From contig CP054595.1 of assembly GCA_013347225.1 (NCBI GenBank), positions 1 to 64,000 of the forward strand: a stretch of 64,000 nt of DNA. Reading direction: 5' to 3'. This document shows, one piece after another, positions 24,354-33,710 of this stretch. Each line of letters starts with the position of its first letter. The stretch's first letter is position 1. The notes below the pieces were generated by a model. The model searched no databases and was not told the DNA's origin. It was given only the letters and a program-made list of their open reading frames with translations. Both the position numbers and the translations under genes were made by a program. The DNA is from Candidatus Accumulibacter similis (GTDB taxonomy: Bacteria > Pseudomonadota > Gammaproteobacteria > Burkholderiales > Rhodocyclaceae).

Positions 24354-25997
24354 ATGGACTTGGTGTCTGCTTTCGGGTATCATTCGCACATGAACCCAGC
24401 CCCCTGGTCCGCCCTTTCCAGCCTCGAAGACGCCGCGACCTTGAGCCCGCAGAACGTCCTCGATCTCGCCGCCGCCTGGCGGGAATGGGAAACGACCGGC
24501 GCCGTCCTGCGCCAGGAAATCGCCGGGCTCAGGCAGCAGATCGACTGGTTCAAGCGACAGCTCTTCGGCCAGAAGAGCGAACGCCGCATCGACATCGGCA
24601 GTCCCGGCCAGATGAGTCTGGGCGAATGGCCGAGCGACCCGGCAGCGCCGGAAGCCAAAGGCCGTCCCGTCGTCGCCCATACCCGCAAGGCGGCAAGCCG
24701 GCGCAACGACGACGAGTCCGTACCCTTCTTCGACGAGACCCGCGTGCCGGTCGAGGTCATCGAACTGTCGGCACCGGAAACCGATGGCCTCTCGCCCGAA
24801 GACTACGAGATCATCAGTCACAAGGAGAGCTACCGTCTGGCGCAGCAGCCGGGGAGTTACGTCCTCATCAAGTATCGGCGGCCCGTGGTGAAGATCAGGG
24901 CCAGCCAGGCGCTCGTCTGCGCGCCGGCGCCGAGCACCGTCATCGACGGCAGCCGGGCGGACGTGAGCTTCGTCGCCGGCCTGTTGATCGACAAGTTCGC
25001 CTACCACCTGCCGCTGTATCGCCAGCACCAACGCCTCACCGATGCGGGTTTCACCGTCAGCCGGCCGTGGCTGACGCAGATCGCCCAGCAAGGAGCGGCC
25101 CTGCTCGAGGCGATCCACGAGGCGCAGTTGGCGTCGATTCGCGAGTCCAGGGTCAAGGCGATGGATGAAACGCCGATCAAGGCCGGACAGGGCGGGCCCG
25201 GGAAGCTGAAGCGAGGCTATTTCTGGCCCGTCTATGGAGAACGCGACGAGATCTGTTTCCCCTTCTTCGAGAGCCGCGAGATCAAGCACGTCGAGGCGGC
25301 GCTGGGGCTGACGCCTGCCGAGCGAGCGGTGCTGCTGTCGGATGGCTACCACGCCTATGCCCACTATGCGGCGAAGACCGGGATCACGCATGCCCAGTGC
25401 TGGACGCACACCCGTCGTGGCTTCTTCGAGGCGCAGGCCGTCGAACCGGAAGCAGGAGCCGAGGCGCTGGCGCTGATCGGCGAGTTGTATCAGGTCGAGG
25501 AAGACATCCGCCAGGCCGGGCTGAGTGGCGAGCGCAAGAAGGATCATCGGCTGGCGCATGCCAGGCCGGTCGTCGAGCGCTTCTTCGCCTGGATCGATGA
25601 ACGGTTCGCGGCGCAGGGTCTGCTGCCGAGCAATCCGCTGACCAAGGCGCTGGCCTATGCCCGCGACCGCCGCTTTGGACTGGAAGTGTTTCTCACCGAC
25701 CCGGACGTGCCGATCGATACGAATCATCTCGAGCGGGCCCTGCGCGTGATTCCGATGGGTCGCCGCAACTGGATGTTCTGCTGGACCGAACTCGGTGCCC
25801 GCCACGTCGGCATCCTGCAAAGCCTGATCGTTACCTGCCGGCTGCACGACATCAACCCGTATGACTATCTGGTCGATGTCCTGCAACGCGTCGGACAGCA
25901 CCCGGCAGACCGGGTCCACGAACTCACGCCCCGCTGCTGGAAAGATCTCTTCGCCGCCAACCCGCTGCGCTCGCCCTTGCATCGGCAGGCTCCATAG
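24354..25997 (+). CDS. tnpC: IS66 transposase (TnpC)
   Basis: A 547-residue DDE transposase. An N-terminal leucine-rich/coiled part is followed by a DNA-binding region around 95-200. The catalytic residues fit MDETPIK (first Asp), LLSDGYHAY (second Asp) and TNHLERALR (Glu). The C-terminus has the IS66 end pattern (LQRVGQHPADRVHELTPRCW). An alternative start is ATG 24390. It is intact and the element has fresh ends, so it may be active. Confidence 0.95.
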   Translation: MDLVSAFGYHSHMNPAPWSALSSLEDAATLSPQNVLDLAAAWREWETTGAVLRQEIAGLRQQIDWFKRQLFGQKSERRIDIGSPGQMSLGEWPSDPAAPEAKGRPVVAHTRKAASRRNDDESVPFFDETRVPVEVIELSAPETDGLSPEDYEIISHKESYRLAQQPGSYVLIKYRRPVVKIRASQALVCAPAPSTVIDGSRADVSFVAGLLIDKFAYHLPLYRQHQRLTDAGFTVSRPWLTQIAQQGAALLEAIHEAQLASIRESRVKAMDETPIKAGQGGPGKLKRGYFWPVYGERDEICFPFFESREIKHVEAALGLTPAERAVLLSDGYHAYAHYAAKTGITHAQCWTHTRRGFFEAQAVEPEAGAEALALIGELYQVEEDIRQAGLSGERKKDHRLAHARPVVERFFAWIDERFAAQGLLPSNPLTKALAYARDRRFGLEVFLTDPDVPIDTNHLERALRVIPMGRRNWMFCWTELGARHVGILQSLIVTCRLHDINPYDYLVDVLQRVGQHPADRVHELTPRCWKDLFAANPLRSPLHRQAP

Positions 25998-26102
25998 GCG
26001 GGGCCAACGCCGCAGGGTTACCGGTTACCTGCAACCTGGGAATCGCATAGAAAAGTGGACTTGCCCAGCACCCTCACTACACGGATAAGCACCCTCACAT
26101 TT

Positions 26103-26165
26103 CCTCGCCAGTACCCACATGCCCCGATAGCGAGTTGTGATCCAGGGTGCGATTGCACCACCACA
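26103..26165. repeat. 63-bp conserved element, copy 1
   Basis: A 63-base segment repeats at 51855-51917 with three mismatches. It contains a short hairpin (GGTGC / GCACC) and ends CACCACCACA. Both copies are followed at once by a strong terminator-like hairpin and both lie next to IS66-type sequences. It does not fold as a tRNA. It could be the 3' part of a small RNA or an IS-linked end. Confidence 0.75.
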
Positions 26166-26168
26166 TTC

Positions 26169-26196
26169 AAAAGCCCGAACCCGTTTCGGGCTTTTT
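26169..26196 (+). terminator. intrinsic terminator
   Basis: AAAAGCCCGAA (26169-26179) pairs with TTCGGGCTTTT (26185-26195) across a five-base loop, with the T-run inside the stem end. This is a textbook rho-independent terminator, usable on both strands. It follows the 63-bp repeat with three bases between. Confidence 0.85.
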
Positions 26197-26471
26197 CACG
26201 TCTGCCCGCCGCGCCAGTGTTGGCGGGCCTTCGCGGCCTTGCCTCGCGAGCGTCAGGCCTCGCATCCCCGCGTTTTTGGCCCTTCCCGGCCTCTCTGTTC
26301 TCCGTTTCTATCTGGTAGTCTCGCGAGCGCGCGCGAGGCCACTTCCTGTATTGATGCGGGTTTCAGGGCGGTCGGTTGTTCTTGGCAACTCCTGGGCGGA
26401 AGCGACCGAAGTTTGCTGATCGCCGCGACCATGGTGGCAATTGAAGGCAAACGCAAGGAGAATGCGATCCT

Positions 26472-27512
26472 ATGAATAGAAGTGTTCTCTACGCCATCGC
26501 GGCTGCTGCCCTGTTCGGGGCCAGTACACCCTTGGCGAAACTGCTGATTGGGGAAACATCGCCACTGTTGCTGGGCGGCTTGCTGTACCTGGGCAGCGGC
26601 CTCGGCCTCGCTCTTGCCCGACTGATCCGTGATCGGGGGTGGCAATCCTCGGGTATCACGCATCGGGAGTGGCCTTGGCTGTTGGGTGCAATTTTGTTCG
26701 GAGGCGTGCTGGGGCCTGTCGCACTGATGTTTGGGCTGTCTGAAACCAGCGGATCGACCGCATCACTGCTGCTGAACCTCGAAGCGGTTCTGACTGCAGT
26801 GATCGCCTGGGTGGTGTTCAAGGAGAACACCGACCGGCGCATCGTTCTCGGGATGATCGCCATCGTCGCCGGAGGTGTGCTGCTGTCCTGGTTGCCAGGC
26901 GCATCGGGAGGTAATGGCTGGCTTGGCCCGTTCGCGATCATCTTGGCCTGTCTGTGCTGGGCCATCGACAACAACCTGACGCGCAAGGTGTCGGCATCGG
27001 ATGCCTTGTTCATTGCTGGCAGCAAGGGTCTGATCGCAGGTGTGGTCAATTGCGCCCTTGCGCTGAGCTTGGGGGCAACGCTCCCCGTTGCCGCCACAAC
27101 TGCAACGGTCATGACCCTCGGACTCATGGGATACGGAGTGAGTCTGGTGCTGTTCGTGCTGGCCCTGCGTGGACTCGGCACGGCACGAACGGGAGCCTAT
27201 TTCTCGACCGCGCCGTTTATCGGTGCCTTCTTGGCACTGGTGGTACTGGGCGAATCCGTCGGCCCAACGTTCTGGTTGGCAAGTGCGTTGATGGCATTGG
27301 GTGTTTGGCTACACCTCACCGAAAAACATGAGCACGAGCACACGCACGAGCCTATCGAGCACAGTCACGTCCATCGTCACGACGAACATCACCAGCACGA
27401 ACACGATTTCACCGGGGATGGCCTCGAGCCCCATTCCCACCATCACACCCACGCGGTTGTGACCCACAAGCATCCGCATTTCCCGGATTTTCATCATCGG
27501 CACGCACACTGA
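26472..27512 (+). CDS. EamA/DMT transporter with histidine-rich tail
   Basis: A 346-residue inner-membrane protein. The first ~285 residues form two EamA repeats of about five helices each (AAAALFGASTPLAKLL; CLCWAIDNNLTRKVSASD). The last ~60 residues are unusual: about 28 are His, in HEHEHTHEP and DEHHQHEHD-type runs ending FHHRHAH. Such tails bind Zn, Ni or Co, so a metal or metal-sensing role is likely, although most EamA members move small metabolites. AAGGAG lies upstream. It stands alone between two IS66 copies, with its own terminator upstream. Confidence 0.85.
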   Translation: MNRSVLYAIAAAALFGASTPLAKLLIGETSPLLLGGLLYLGSGLGLALARLIRDRGWQSSGITHREWPWLLGAILFGGVLGPVALMFGLSETSGSTASLLLNLEAVLTAVIAWVVFKENTDRRIVLGMIAIVAGGVLLSWLPGASGGNGWLGPFAIILACLCWAIDNNLTRKVSASDALFIAGSKGLIAGVVNCALALSLGATLPVAATTATVMTLGLMGYGVSLVLFVLALRGLGTARTGAYFSTAPFIGAFLALVVLGESVGPTFWLASALMALGVWLHLTEKHEHEHTHEPIEHSHVHRHDEHHQHEHDFTGDGLEPHSHHHTHAVVTHKHPHFPDFHHRHAH

Positions 27513-27535
27513 CGAAGATTGCTGAACCTCGGCGG

Positions 27536-28006
27536 TCAAATGGATCGCGCTAGTGTTGATTGATCGATACAGCCGTTGGGCCAAGGGCGGCGCATCACCT
27601 TCTCCAGCACCGCGTCGGGCGAGCCCGCCAGCCATTCCACGACCTCCGGGGCCAATAGAGTCAGCCGCAGTATGCGGCGCACCTGCGTCACGTCCATGCC
27701 TTCGGCCCCGGCGATCTCAGCCACCGATGCTGCCCGTTTCTCGTCCAGCACCCGCTGCCAGTGGTGCGCCAATCCGAGCGCCCGCATCAGCGCGCTATCC
27801 TGCCCAACTGCCCGCGCCTCCCGTTCGCGGGCGGCCTCAGCGGGGAATTCCTGCGGCGAGTCCAATGGCGTGATGATCTGTTTCCTGCACCCGCGCTGCA
27901 CCAGCCGCCAGGGTACAAAGGTTTCCAGTCGCACGCCACCGGCGGGTGTCGGGATCTCATGGGTGACCGGGTGGCCTGTCCGTTTACCGTAGTGCCTCTT
28001 GGACAT
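27536..28006 (-). CDS. small helix-turn-helix protein
   Basis: A 156-residue protein with a helix-turn-helix core (VAEIAGAEGMDVTQVRRILRLTLLAPEVVEWL) followed by a basic end (MRRPWP). This type is commonly found beside serine recombinases in mobile elements, where it may bind DNA. No recombinase remains nearby. A strong AAGGAGG sits five bases upstream and the IS66 copy B begins 14 bases before the start, so its own promoter has probably been displaced. Confidence 0.65.
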   Translation of the reverse strand: MSKRHYGKRTGHPVTHEIPTPAGGVRLETFVPWRLVQRGCRKQIITPLDSPQEFPAEAAREREARAVGQDSALMRALGLAHHWQRVLDEKRAASVAEIAGAEGMDVTQVRRILRLTLLAPEVVEWLAGSPDAVLEKVMRRPWPNGCIDQSTLARSI

Positions 28007-28051
28007 CTGGCCTCCTTACTGTAACCGGTAACCCTGCGGCGTTGGCCCCGC

Positions 28052-29695
28052 CTATGGAGCCTGCCGGTGCAAGGGCGAGCGCAGCGGGTTGGCGGCGAAG
28101 AGATCTTTCCAGCAGCGGGGCGTGAGTTCGTGGACCCGGTCTGCCGGGTGCTGTCCGACGCGTTGCAGGACATCGACCAGGTAGTCATACGGGTTGATGT
28201 CGTGCAGCCGGCAGGTGACGATCAGGCTCTGCAGGATGCCGACGTGGCGGGCACCGAGTTCGGTCCAGCAGAACATCCAGTTGCGGCGACCCATCGGAAT
28301 CACGCGCAGGGCCCGCTCGAGATGATTCGTATCGATCGGCACGTCCGGGTCGGTGAGAAACACTTCCAGTCCAAAGCGGCGGTCGCGGGCATAGGCCAGC
28401 GCCTTGGTCAGCGGATTGCTCGGCAGCAGACCCTGCGCCGCGAACCGTTCATCGATCCAGGCGAAGAAGCGCTCGACGACCGGCCTGGCATGCGCCAGCC
28501 GATGATCCTTCTTGCGCTCGCCACTCAGCCCGGCCTGGCGGATGTCTTCCTCGACCTGATACAACTCGCCGATCAGCGCCAGCGCCTCGGCTCCGGCTTC
28601 CGGTTCGGCGGCCTGCGCCTCGAAGAAGCCACGACGGGTGTGCGTCCAGCACTGGGCATGCGTGATCCCGGTCTTCGCCGCATAGTGGGCATAGGCGTGG
28701 TAGCCATCCGACAGCAGCACCGCTCGCTCGGCAGGCGTCAGCCCCAGCGCCGCCTCGACGTGCTTGATCTCGCGGCTCTCGAAGAAGGGGAAACAGATCT
28801 CGTCGCGTTCTCCATGGACGGGCCAGAAATAGCCTCGCTTCAGCTTCCCGGGCCCGCCCTGTCCGGCCTTGATCGGCGTTTCATCCATCGCCTTGACCCT
28901 GGACTCGCGAATCGACGCCAACTGCGCCTCGTGGATCGCGTCGAGCAGGGCCGCTCCTTGCTGGGCGATCTGCGTCAGCCACGGCCGGCTGACGGTGAAG
29001 CCCGCGTCGGTGAGGCGTTGGTGCTGGCGATACAGCGGCAGGTGGTAGGCGAACTTGTCGATCAACAGGCCGGCGACGAAGCTCACGTCCGCCCGGCTGC
29101 CGTCGATGACGGTGCTCGGCGCCGGCGCGCAGACGAGCGCCTGGCTGGCCCTGATCTTCACCACCGGCCGCCGATACTTGATGAGGACGTAACTCCCCGG
29201 CTGCTGCGCCAGACGGTAGCTCTCCTTGTGACTGATGATCTCGTAGTCTTCGGGCGAGAGGCCATCGGTTTCCGGTGCCGACAGTTCGATGACCTCGACC
29301 GGCACGCGGGTCTCGTCGAAGAAGGGTACGGACTCGTCGTCGTTGCGCCGGCTTGCCGCCTTGCGGGTATGGGCGACGACGGGACGGCCTTTGGCTTCCG
29401 GCGCTGCCGGGTCGCTCGGCCATTCGCCCAGACTCATCTGGCCGGGACTGCCGATGTCGATGCGGCGTTCGCTCTTCTGGCCGAAGAGCTGTCGCTTGAA
29501 CCAGTCGATCTGCTGCCTGAGCCCGGCGATTTCCTGGCGCAGGACGGCGCCGGTCGTTTCCCATTCCCGCCAGGCAGCGGCGAGATCGAGGACGTTCTGC
29601 GGGCTCAAGGTCGCGGCGTCTTCGAGGCTGGAAAGGGCGGACCAGGGGGCTGGGTTCATGTGCGGATGATACCTGAAGGCAGACACCAAGTCCAT
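28052..29695 (-). CDS. tnpC: IS66 transposase (TnpC), copy B
   Basis: A 547-residue DDE transposase almost identical to copy A. Visible differences include AEPEAG for VEPEAG and VHGERDE for VYGERDE, so the copies have diverged slightly. All catalytic motifs (MDETPIK, LLSDGYHAY, TNHLERALR) are intact. It probably still functions. The gene follows tnpB after two bases. Confidence 0.94.
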   Translation of the reverse strand: MDLVSAFRYHPHMNPAPWSALSSLEDAATLSPQNVLDLAAAWREWETTGAVLRQEIAGLRQQIDWFKRQLFGQKSERRIDIGSPGQMSLGEWPSDPAAPEAKGRPVVAHTRKAASRRNDDESVPFFDETRVPVEVIELSAPETDGLSPEDYEIISHKESYRLAQQPGSYVLIKYRRPVVKIRASQALVCAPAPSTVIDGSRADVSFVAGLLIDKFAYHLPLYRQHQRLTDAGFTVSRPWLTQIAQQGAALLDAIHEAQLASIRESRVKAMDETPIKAGQGGPGKLKRGYFWPVHGERDEICFPFFESREIKHVEAALGLTPAERAVLLSDGYHAYAHYAAKTGITHAQCWTHTRRGFFEAQAAEPEAGAEALALIGELYQVEEDIRQAGLSGERKKDHRLAHARPVVERFFAWIDERFAAQGLLPSNPLTKALAYARDRRFGLEVFLTDPDVPIDTNHLERALRVIPMGRRNWMFCWTELGARHVGILQSLIVTCRLHDINPYDYLVDVLQRVGQHPADRVHELTPRCWKDLFAANPLRSPLHRQAP

Positions 29696-29697
29696 GT

Positions 29698-30057
29698 TTA
29701 CAAGACCTTTTCACGGCGCTCTGGCGGGCGATGGCGCTTCCGGATGCGCCCCGGCTCGATGCCTTCGAGGAGGAGTTTCAACCCGGTCCAGTCGGTTTCA
29801 CGCGTGCTCGCCTTGGACCAGTCGGAAATGAAACGGCCAGCCTCGAGACGCTTGGCCCAGACGCAGAAACCACTGCGGTCCCAGTAGAGCACCTTGACCA
29901 GCGTCGAGCGCCGGTTGAAGAAGACGAAGAGTTGTCCGCTCACGGGGTCCTCGCGCAGCGCGTGGCGCGTCAGCGCAATCAGCCCGTCGAAGGATTGACG
30001 CAGATCGACCGGGCAACCATAGACCTGCACGCGAATTCGCGCTTCCGGGAAGAACAT
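29698..30057 (-). CDS. tnpB: IS66 TnpB-type protein, copy B
   Basis: A 119-residue IS66 Orf2. It matches copy A over most of its length, but the last ten residues differ (KRHRPPERREKVL versus KRYRAPELHENRL), so the tail is tolerant to change. It overlaps tnpA by one base and precedes tnpC. Confidence 0.92.
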   Translation of the reverse strand: MFFPEARIRVQVYGCPVDLRQSFDGLIALTRHALREDPVSGQLFVFFNRRSTLVKVLYWDRSGFCVWAKRLEAGRFISDWSKASTRETDWTGLKLLLEGIEPGRIRKRHRPPERREKVL

Positions 30058-30362
30058 CAGCCGCGAACAAGGGACAGCTGCAGACCTTGGCCGAGGTCGA
30101 GGGTCAGTTCAAGACGCGCAGCTGACGGGTGCTCGCGGCGCAGGACGCCGGCGTCAAGGAAGGCGCCCGGCGCCGCCCGGTCGGGCTTGCTGCTGCCGCC
30201 GGCCTGCAGGCGGCTTCGCCAGCGATGGAAGCTGGTATCGCTGATTCCTTCCCGCGCGCAGAATTCAGCGACGCTCAAACCGCTGCCGTCAAAGCGCGAC
30301 AGCAGGACCCGCCACTGCTCCGCGCCGCGCTTCACCCGCAACCTCCTGGTCGTCGTCTCCAT
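30057..30362 (-). CDS. tnpA: IS66 TnpA-type protein, copy B
   Basis: A 101-residue helix-turn-helix protein nearly identical to copy A (SSKPDRAAPG instead of SGKPDQAAPG). It is the promoter-proximal gene of the inverted copy and should bind the element ends. Confidence 0.9.
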   Translation of the reverse strand: METTTRRLRVKRGAEQWRVLLSRFDGSGLSVAEFCAREGISDTSFHRWRSRLQAGGSSKPDRAAPGAFLDAGVLRREHPSAARLELTLDLGQGLQLSLVRG

Positions 30363-30447
30363 GCCTGCTCTCCATTCCGTGGTGCCAGGAAGGCATTCTC
30401 GTCAGGACGAACAGCGCGGGGAAGAACGCCGGCTGGTTACCGGTTAC

Positions 30448-30710
30448 ACAACGATGACCCCCGCGAGCTGTTCGAGGTGCCCGAGGTGCGCGCATACATC
30501 AAGCGCCTCGACCAAGCATGGCCAAGCTGGTTCTTCTTCCTGTCGCAGGCCGACGAGTCGGTCAAACTGCTGGAGAGCTGCCTGTGCGAGACGATCGAGG
30601 TGGTTCCGACTTGGGCGAACAGCCAAATCGACGAGATGCGGCCGCTGGAGACAAAGGGTGAAAGCCTCGCGTCCGGCCGTGGGGTGGCTGCGCTGGACGC
30701 TTACTTTTGA
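30448..30710 (+). pseudogene. gene fragment cut by IS66 copy B
   Basis: Right after the IS end, one frame reads NDDPRELFEVPEV, then RAYIKRLDQAWPSWFFFLS and CLCETIEVVPTWANSQID, and stops at 30708-30710. The start has been removed. Similar small proteins occur in integrative and conjugative elements, but I do not know a function. The fragment points to a former mobile element at this site. Confidence 0.5.
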
Positions 30711-30801
30711 AGAGAGCAACGGCGGGCCTGCCACGCAACCAGTCAGAGCGGTTCAGCAATTTCGCGCAACGTTGGCGAGAGCACGAGGCGATGGGCTTTG
30801 C

Positions 30802-32940
30802 TTATTCCTTCATCGCAGCCAAGGCGGCTGCGGTGATCTTTTCGACCTCTTCCATGGTCGCCGCGGCCAAGGCATCGCGGGTTACCCATTCCATTTGTTT
30901 GAGAGTCATTTGCTGCAAGAAGTTGCGGATGCGCGCGGTCTGAAAGGGGTTCATGCTGAAGTTCCTGACGCCCATTCCTATCAACAGGCAGACCGCAGCG
31001 GTGTTCCCCGCGACTTCGCCGCACACCGAGACACCGATGCCCTGATTCAGAGCCGTCCGCACCACATGCTCCGTTGCCCTCAGAACGCTGGGGTGCAGGA
31101 AAGTTGGCGCGCCAGAAGACTCCTGTCCCTGGCGGTCCGTGGCCAAGATGAAGTGCGCGAGATCATTTGTTCCGATCGACACGAAATCCACCATCTTGAC
31201 GATCTCGCGGATCTGAATCACCGCTGCCGGCGTCTCGATCATCGCTCCGACGATAACCCGCCCCGTGATCTGCTCGGCTTCGATCACCTCGGCGAGTAGA
31301 TAGCTGGCCTCTCTCAGGTCCGCCACGCCCGTGACCATGGGGAACAGGACCCGGACGTCGCCCTCCCGTGTGGACCGGAGAATGGCTTGGATTTGGGTGC
31401 GGAACATGGTTTTCTCACTCAGCGAGAACGCCAGTCCGCGTTTGCCCATCCGGAACGTGAGCTCACTCTCGGAGCAAGTGAACTTCGGGATCTTGTCGCC
31501 ACCAAAATCCATGGTGCGGATGACCACGCCACCGGGATGGATGGCTCGTGCCACTGCTGAATAGGCTGCCACCTGCTCGTCAAGGGTGGGTGGGTGGGTG
31601 ACATCGAGAAAGAGGAACTCGGAGCGGAAGAGTCCCACGCCATCGAGCCCGTACTCGGAAACCAGGTGCGCTTCATCCGGTCTGCTAATGTTCGCAAACA
31701 GCCGGATGCGCACGCCGTCCTTGGTGGTGGGCTCGGGCGCCCCACTCTCTGGCGAGACCGTGTCGTGCATGGTATGTCGGATGCGACGCTCCGCGAACAG
31801 TTCAGACTGAACCTTGGTGGGTGCCACGATCACACTTCCAGCTTCCCCATCCACCAGCAGGCGATCGCCCGTTGCCAGCAGGTCCGTGACGTCCTTGATG
31901 CTGCTTACCGCCGGGAGGTTTCTGGCCCTGGCCAAGACCGCGACATGCGATGCCGGGCTGTTACGCTCGGTGACTAAGGCTGCCAGATTGACGAGATCCA
32001 ACTGGAACATGTCGGAGGGGAGGAGTTCCGCAGCGACGACTATAGTGTGTGGCGGGAGTGACGCAAGACGGTTCCCTGGCGATTCCCCGGAGTGCCCGAG
32101 ATTCCGCAAGACGCGGCGACCGATGTCACGGATGTCGGCACCGCGCTCGCGCATGACTTCGTGCTCCAGTCCCTCGAGCATTTCAGCCATTCCCCGAACT
32201 TCCTCCGCAACCACTTGGTCAATATTGATGAGTTCCTCACGGACGCGCCGCTTACAGGTGTTCCAGAACTCGGCATCGCTGAGCATGGCCAAGTGTACGT
32301 CCAGTAAAGCGCTTTCGGCAGGATCCATGTCGCCGGAGAGACGCCTCGGGTGGTTGTCCAACTCGCAGTTCGCTGCCGCCAGCGCCGTGTCGAGACGGCT
32401 GATCTCGTCCTCCACATCGCGCTGCGCAATCGGGTGGCGCACCGACGTCAATTCGCTGGCCGATGGCAGGTGGACCCACGCGACACCGTCTGCCATGCCA
32501 GGAGAAAGTCCTCGCCCTTGCAGGGTCGCACTCGCCATCTTGGTGAAGGCACGCAGCTGGCTCACCTCAAACTCTCTTGCCTTGACGGATGCTTGCAACT
32601 GGATTGTCCGAGCCACGGTCCTGCCGATCAAGTACGCATAAAGCGACAGCGCTGCGATTTCAATGAGCGCGTTCAGGCCCGCAATGACAAGCGATACGTT
32701 GGTGCCCCAGGGAAACTCATAACCGATCCTCAGTACGGGCAGCGTCATCGCCAGGGTATAGGCCAAATGTCGTCGCTTGTGCCAAGCGGCAAGTCCCACC
32801 GGAATAACGTACACCAGCGGAAACTGAATCTCCTGGTCGGTGATCATGTCGATCCATAATACAAGCGCCGTGAAAATCCCGACGGACAGTTTGGGGTACC
32901 TATTGCTGATCGTCGCTATAAATTGAAGGGTCGGGGGCAT
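30802..32940 (-). CDS. membrane-anchored PEP phosphotransferase (enzyme I-like)
   Basis: A 712-residue protein. The first ~120 residues hold four hydrophobic segments (for example VGIFTALVLWIDMI and LVIAGLNALIEIAALSLYAYLIG). They replace the GAF domain of PtsP. A linker helix leads to an enzyme I module starting GLSPGMADG. The phosphohistidine site SPASHVAV (H332), GVGLFRSEFLF, TMDFGGDK, IGTNDL and the active Cys in VCGEVAGN are all present. It should accept phosphate from PEP and pass it to an HPr-like carrier. ATG 32940 has AGGAG upstream, so I prefer it to GTG 32976. No HPr or EII gene is visible nearby. Confidence 0.85.
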   Translation of the reverse strand: MPPTLQFIATISNRYPKLSVGIFTALVLWIDMITDQEIQFPLVYVIPVGLAAWHKRRHLAYTLAMTLPVLRIGYEFPWGTNVSLVIAGLNALIEIAALSLYAYLIGRTVARTIQLQASVKAREFEVSQLRAFTKMASATLQGRGLSPGMADGVAWVHLPSASELTSVRHPIAQRDVEDEISRLDTALAAANCELDNHPRRLSGDMDPAESALLDVHLAMLSDAEFWNTCKRRVREELINIDQVVAEEVRGMAEMLEGLEHEVMRERGADIRDIGRRVLRNLGHSGESPGNRLASLPPHTIVVAAELLPSDMFQLDLVNLAALVTERNSPASHVAVLARARNLPAVSSIKDVTDLLATGDRLLVDGEAGSVIVAPTKVQSELFAERRIRHTMHDTVSPESGAPEPTTKDGVRIRLFANISRPDEAHLVSEYGLDGVGLFRSEFLFLDVTHPPTLDEQVAAYSAVARAIHPGGVVIRTMDFGGDKIPKFTCSESELTFRMGKRGLAFSLSEKTMFRTQIQAILRSTREGDVRVLFPMVTGVADLREASYLLAEVIEAEQITGRVIVGAMIETPAAVIQIREIVKMVDFVSIGTNDLAHFILATDRQGQESSGAPTFLHPSVLRATEHVVRTALNQGIGVSVCGEVAGNTAAVCLLIGMGVRNFSMNPFQTARIRNFLQQMTLKQMEWVTRDALAAATMEEVEKITAAALAAMKE

Positions 32941-33710
32941 GCCTTCGCTCCTGTTCTTTGCGCTCGGGGCCGACACGCAACAAGGCCCGATGAGGCGCGA
33001 TGGATTCTTCGCACGGAGGGAGAGAGTGTTTTAACGTTCTCAGCCATCCGATCGCAGGTTCCACAGCAGCTTGGCAGTGAATCATCGCGGCGGGGACCCA
33101 TCCGGAAGCGAATAGTCACGATGAGTGGGCACCTGGACCGGTCTTGACGGCTTGTTCGTGTGCGACTGGCGTATCTTCTCCATTCGCGTACATGCCGTGG
33201 AACGCTGCCATAGCTTTGCTCACCCATCGCCGCGGAATCAAAGCAGACCAAGCAGTTCACAGAATACTACGATCATTCCCCCGCAATCGTTGCAAACAAT
33301 TTCGTCGCGACGTCGCATCGCTGCAGATGACTTCTGCCTCCCGTTCGGGACGACAACTGCGTCGCCCGGAACGGGTCGAAGGCCACCGCCTGCACATCAC
33401 AGCGAGGCGAAGTCGAGGACGTCCGCTTCGATCCACCGGAAGTCGAGGACGCTGGCGAGGCACTTCACCGCGATGTACCGGCTGCGCGAGGCGCTGGGCT
33501 TGCCGGAGGATCTGTGCGAGGAAGTCTCCGAGGGTATCATCGGCATGTTCCGGAATGCGACGGTGGAGCGGATCGAGGGGGATGGGTACCGGTAAATGGC
33601 GGTGGGGCGGGCTCGGTGTGCGCTGTCGTTTGCGGCTGGCGCGTGCTTGTCGTGAGCGGCGGACTGCCGTAGGATGGGCTTCTGGGCTGGGTCGGAGGAA
33701 AGGCTGGCTC
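32941..33710. other. intergenic region without a supported gene
   Basis: About 770 bases. A 40-codon open frame (33473-33595, MYRLREALGL start) has no clear ribosome site or relatives I know. GAAGTCGAGGAC occurs twice, at 33409-33420 and 33439-33450, as a direct repeat. I see no strong terminator or RNA gene. Confidence 0.4.

Larger units (their letters stand above)
23602..26028 (+). mobile_element. IS66-family element, copy A (2427 bp)
   Basis: The ends are inverted repeats starting GTAACCGGTAACC (23602-23614) and its reverse complement (26016-26028). The target duplication is perfect: CTGCAACC at 23594-23601 and again at 26029-26036, eight bases as expected for IS66. It carries the three IS66 genes in order. 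The intact duplication means a clean insertion not rearranged since. Confidence 0.95.
28021..30447 (-). mobile_element. IS66-family element, copy B (2427 bp, inverted)
   Basis: Same length and same 13-base ends (28021-28033 and 30435-30447) as copy A, opposite orientation. The flanking eight bases differ: TCCTTACT on the left and ACAACGAT on the right. Hence no target duplication, which implies a later deletion, recombination or exchange next to it. Confidence 0.93.

Noticed and set aside
26103..26165. The 63-bp repeat as a tRNA gene
   Set aside because: It ends in CACCACCA-like bases, but no acceptor or T-arm pairing can be made.
28067..29887. A 606-codon plus-strand frame across IS66 copy B
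   Set aside because: It is the antisense of tnpC and tnpB, and the same frame appears opposite copy A.
23602..30447. Composite transposon formed by the two IS66 copies
   Set aside because: The outer flanks (CTGCAACC and ACAACGAT) do not match, while copy A has its own complete duplication, so the pair did not move as one unit.
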